DNA from: Candidatus Hestiella acidicharens
Lineage (GTDB): Archaea; Thermoproteota; Thermoprotei_A; Sulfolobales; Acidilobaceae
DNA length: 14,157 bases
Assembly: GCA_015523575.1 (NCBI GenBank)
Contig: WAJZ01000057.1
Coordinates: 1 to 14,157 of the forward strand
Reading direction: 5' to 3'
A program made the translations under genes and the position numbers. Numbering within the stretch: position 1 is the stretch's first letter; every line of letters begins with the position of its first letter. Below are positions 12,033 through 14,157 of this stretch, piece by piece. The notes beneath the pieces are model-generated. The model worked only from the letters and a program-made list of their open reading frames with translations. It did not search any database and was not told the DNA's origin.

Positions 12033-14114
12033 CTAAGATTCTGATGTAGTTTTTTGTTCTGCTAGTGACTCGTCAAGCAGCTCAGCTATATCCTTTACCT
12101 TAAAACCAAACTTATCAGACTCGCCCCTAAACATGGTGTTACAGAATGGACATGCAACTGCGACTATTTTTTCGTTTGACCCTATCTTATTTAGGGTTTC
12201 TGAGGCCTCTTGAGCCCTTAGCGTCGCTATCCTCTCCCCTCTCTTTATTTCATAGAACAGTTGCCCTCCACCACCTCCACAACAAAAGCTATTACCCCTG
12301 TTTCTAGGCATTTCCCTTATCCTTAAGCCTTTTATGTTACTAATCACTTCCCTTGGCTCATCAAAAATCCCATTCCACCTACCTAAATAACATGGGTCGT
12401 GATAAGTTATGGCATACCTTAATTCATTACTTGGCTTTATTTTACCCTCTTTTATTAGCCTAGAGAGCAATATGGAATGGTGTTCAACCTCAAGGTTTTC
12501 TAATATATCAACATACTTCTTTGCCTCCTCATCCTTTAATATGTAATCTTTGTATTTCTTGTAATTGTTTTTGAAATTATTAAAGCCATGTGGACAGTTA
12601 ACCAACAGCTTCTTAAATTTATATTTGCTCAAAATCTCTAGGTTTATTTTAATGTATTCAGCAAACAAAGCTTCATCACCAATACTCCTTGCGGGTTCCC
12701 CACAGCATCCCTGATCGAGAGGTATACCTACCTTAAATCCAGTTTTCTTTAAAACCTTTATAACTGCCTCAGCCACGGGCCTTATCCTTGGATCAAAGCT
12801 AGTTACGCAACCTATCCAATAAAGGTAGTCATATTCCTCTCCCTCCTTAGCTATAATATCTTCGCCATACTTTTCTGCTAACTCGTTAATCCACTCCTCC
12901 TTTTCCACTGGGTTCATGCCCATCGGATTGCCCATTTGCTGCAAGTTATAGAGCGCATTTAATGCATCTTCAGGTACTTCTTGGGAACCTGTGCTTATCA
13001 TACCCCTCCTCATATCAATAATGGTATCAACATGATGAATGAGAACCGGACACTCATAAACGCATGCCCCACAAGTGACGCAACTCCAAACTGCTTCTGG
13101 ATTTATCTGGATCTTTTCTTGACCTACAACTTCGCTATCCCACATACCCTTCCTCATCATCTCAGCCATGCCCACTATAACGTTTCTCGGAGATAGTAGC
13201 TTCCCAGAATTGTAAGCTGGGCACGCGTTTGTGCACCTCATGCAACTTGTGCATGCGTCAAAGTCTAACCTCTGCTTCCAAGTGGTGTCAGAAAGCTTTA
13301 CTATACCTATGTTTTCTCCCTTTTCTATCCTTTCATCTATATCTAACACAGGTTTGATACCATCAGGCATCTCGCCTTCTCTTTTCAAAGAAACATTAAT
13401 GGATGCCGCATATATATGCCATAGGTTAGTATAGGGTATTAGTGCCATGGCCACCATGGCTAACGTCATGTGGAAGAGCCATAGCCCCCTATATATTACC
13501 TCAAGCTCTGATATCGGGAAGTTCTTCACCCACAAGAATATGAGATAGTTAACAGGGTCAAACCAAGGTCTTTCCCATGAATACCTGTAGGCAACTGCTG
13601 CTATACCTGCTAGGAAGAAACCAGTCACTAAAATAACCAGTAGCATTGAGAGGACAAGGTAATAATAGGGATCTTGTGGCAGGTTTGGGGTTAGCTTTAG
13701 CCTTCTCCTAATAATGGCTATAATGATACCAATTATCGCAATAACGCCAGCTATGTTCGCTAACAGCTTATATACATAGAAGACGTCCCCAACCAGAAAA
13801 ACAACTATGTGTGCATTTATTGCCCTCAAAACAGTGGTTACCGCAAGCCAGCCTATTCCGTAAAATATTAGTGCGTGCATGCCCCCAGGAAACCTCTTCC
13901 TTAGCACCTTCCATTGCAGGATCGCATATTGGACAAAGTTCTTCACTATGTGACTTAAAGGAGGCCACCTTATCTTTTCGTTTCCATAAGTCCACCTACG
14001 GTATCCTACATATGCGGAATAAAGCAATAGCGAAGCCACGGCCACAGCAAATGCATATACTACTGCCTCATATTGTTGTACCCACACAAAGTTGTAAATG
14101 CCTATGTATGTCAA
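12033..14114 (-). CDS. Membrane-bound Fe-S oxidoreductase: cytochrome b-like domain fused to 2x[4Fe-4S] and two CCG domains (FadF/EMO/HdrD-like)
   Basis: About 690-700 residues in three blocks (numbering from TTG 14132). Residues 20-245 hold about six membrane segments like the nitrate reductase gamma/HdrE cytochrome b family, with candidate haem histidines H86 and H221. Residues 290-365 carry two 4Fe-4S motifs: C294/C297/C300/C304 and C351/C354/C357/C361. Residues 435-665 hold two CCG cysteine-rich domains: C442, CC476-477, C513; and C581, CC617-618, C661-x2-C664. The first CCG set ends CPHG, so it lacks the last Cys of the CPxC form. This is the layout of FadF/Rv0338c-type ETF:quinone oxidoreductases and of fused HdrE-HdrD, which pass electrons to membrane quinone. 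EtfAB genes are not in the window. TTG 14114 has an AGGTG SD (14122-14126); TTG 14132 has none. Confidence 0.88.
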   Translation of the reverse strand: MTYIGIYNFVWVQQYEAVVYAFAVAVASLLLYSAYVGYRRWTYGNEKIRWPPLSHIVKNFVQYAILQWKVLRKRFPGGMHALIFYGIGWLAVTTVLRAINAHIVVFLVGDVFYVYKLLANIAGVIAIIGIIIAIIRRRLKLTPNLPQDPYYYLVLSMLLVILVTGFFLAGIAAVAYRYSWERPWFDPVNYLIFLWVKNFPISELEVIYRGLWLFHMTLAMVAMALIPYTNLWHIYAASINVSLKREGEMPDGIKPVLDIDERIEKGENIGIVKLSDTTWKQRLDFDACTSCMRCTNACPAYNSGKLLSPRNVIVGMAEMMRKGMWDSEVVGQEKIQINPEAVWSCVTCGACVYECPVLIHHVDTIIDMRRGMISTGSQEVPEDALNALYNLQQMGNPMGMNPVEKEEWINELAEKYGEDIIAKEGEEYDYLYWIGCVTSFDPRIRPVAEAVIKVLKKTGFKVGIPLDQGCCGEPARSIGDEALFAEYIKINLEILSKYKFKKLLVNCPHGFNNFKNNYKKYKDYILKDEEAKKYVDILENLEVEHHSILLSRLIKEGKIKPSNELRYAITYHDPCYLGRWNGIFDEPREVISNIKGLRIREMPRNRGNSFCCGGGGGQLFYEIKRGERIATLRAQEASETLNKIGSNEKIVAVACPFCNTMFRGESDKFGFKVKDIAELLDESLAEQKTTSES

Positions 14115-14142
14115 TGCCTTGCACCTGGCCAAGATATAAATA

Positions 14143-14156
14143 TTTATTATACTATA
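14143..14156 (-). promoter_or_regulatory. Putative promoter of the Fe-S oxidoreductase gene
   Basis: The minus strand reads TATAGTATAATAAA at the window edge, a TATA-like region that would start transcription near 14124 and leave a short leader with the AGGTG SD before TTG 14114. A second AT box (14134-14140) would be too close for that start. The end of the window limits the call. Confidence 0.35.
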
Positions 14157-14157
14157 A

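Noticed and set aside
12981..13434. Plus-strand frames opposite the Fe-S oxidoreductase
   Set aside because: They are antisense to conserved Fe-S cysteine motifs and have no start signals of their own.

Overview
This window looks like a piece of a hyperthermophilic or thermophilic crenarchaeal (Thermoproteota) chromosome. The evidence is an Alba (Sac10b) chromatin protein, an archaeal-type cytidylate kinase, a Pyrococcus-like ferredoxin with an Asp cluster ligand, a PAC2/PbaB-type proteasome assembly factor, a SpoVT/AbrB-PhoU-like regulator, BRE/TATA-type promoters, and heavy use of AGG/AGA and ATA codons. Most start sites supported by a Shine-Dalgarno (SD) motif are TTG or GTG rather than ATG. 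The order or genus cannot be fixed from the sequence alone. No tRNA, rRNA, CRISPR array, intact insertion sequence or phage block was recognised.

Layout. Bases 1-1519 (+) hold the C-terminal end of a membrane protein, translationally adjacent to a GT4-type glycosyltransferase. Bases 1510-4570 (-) hold an M48/HtpX membrane protease, then a metallo-beta-lactamase-fold hydrolase and a Sir2 deacetylase that are 10 nt apart. From 4688 (+) comes cytidylate kinase, facing the Alba gene (5277-5615, -). Divergent from alba is a single-pass, sequon-rich surface protein (5742-6386, +), which converges on a SpoVT/AbrB-PhoU-like regulator (6395-7393, -). The regulator is divergent from a type I glutamine synthetase gene (7542-8903, +), with a 16-bp palindrome just upstream of the glnA promoter. 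Bases 8904-9544 contain a foldable element directly after glnA and three tiny candidate ORFs. A ferredoxin gene follows (9545-9784, -). Bases 9785-10755 are A+T rich, with one possibly decayed reading frame, a short hairpin and the promoter of the next unit. Bases 10756-12015 (+) encode a PAC2 protein ending in an HbYX motif and an Hsp20. Bases 12033-14114 (-) encode a large membrane-bound iron-sulfur oxidoreductase of the FadF/EMO/HdrD type.

How the genes may work together. Three themes recur. The first is chromatin: Alba and Sir2 are the two partners of the known Sulfolobus acetylation system and lie about 3 kb apart here. The second is protein quality control: HtpX, PbaB-like PAC2 and Hsp20. 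The third is nitrogen and redox metabolism: glutamine synthetase with a divergent regulator, a ferredoxin, and a quinone-linked Fe-S reductase. The most unusual features are the regulator/palindrome/glnA arrangement, the structured element 3' of glnA, the HbYX-tailed PAC2 protein paired with Hsp20, and the sequon-dense surface protein. I do not see a clear multi-gene system that is wholly new. The small ORFs and decayed frames in the two gene-poor gaps are the least explained parts.
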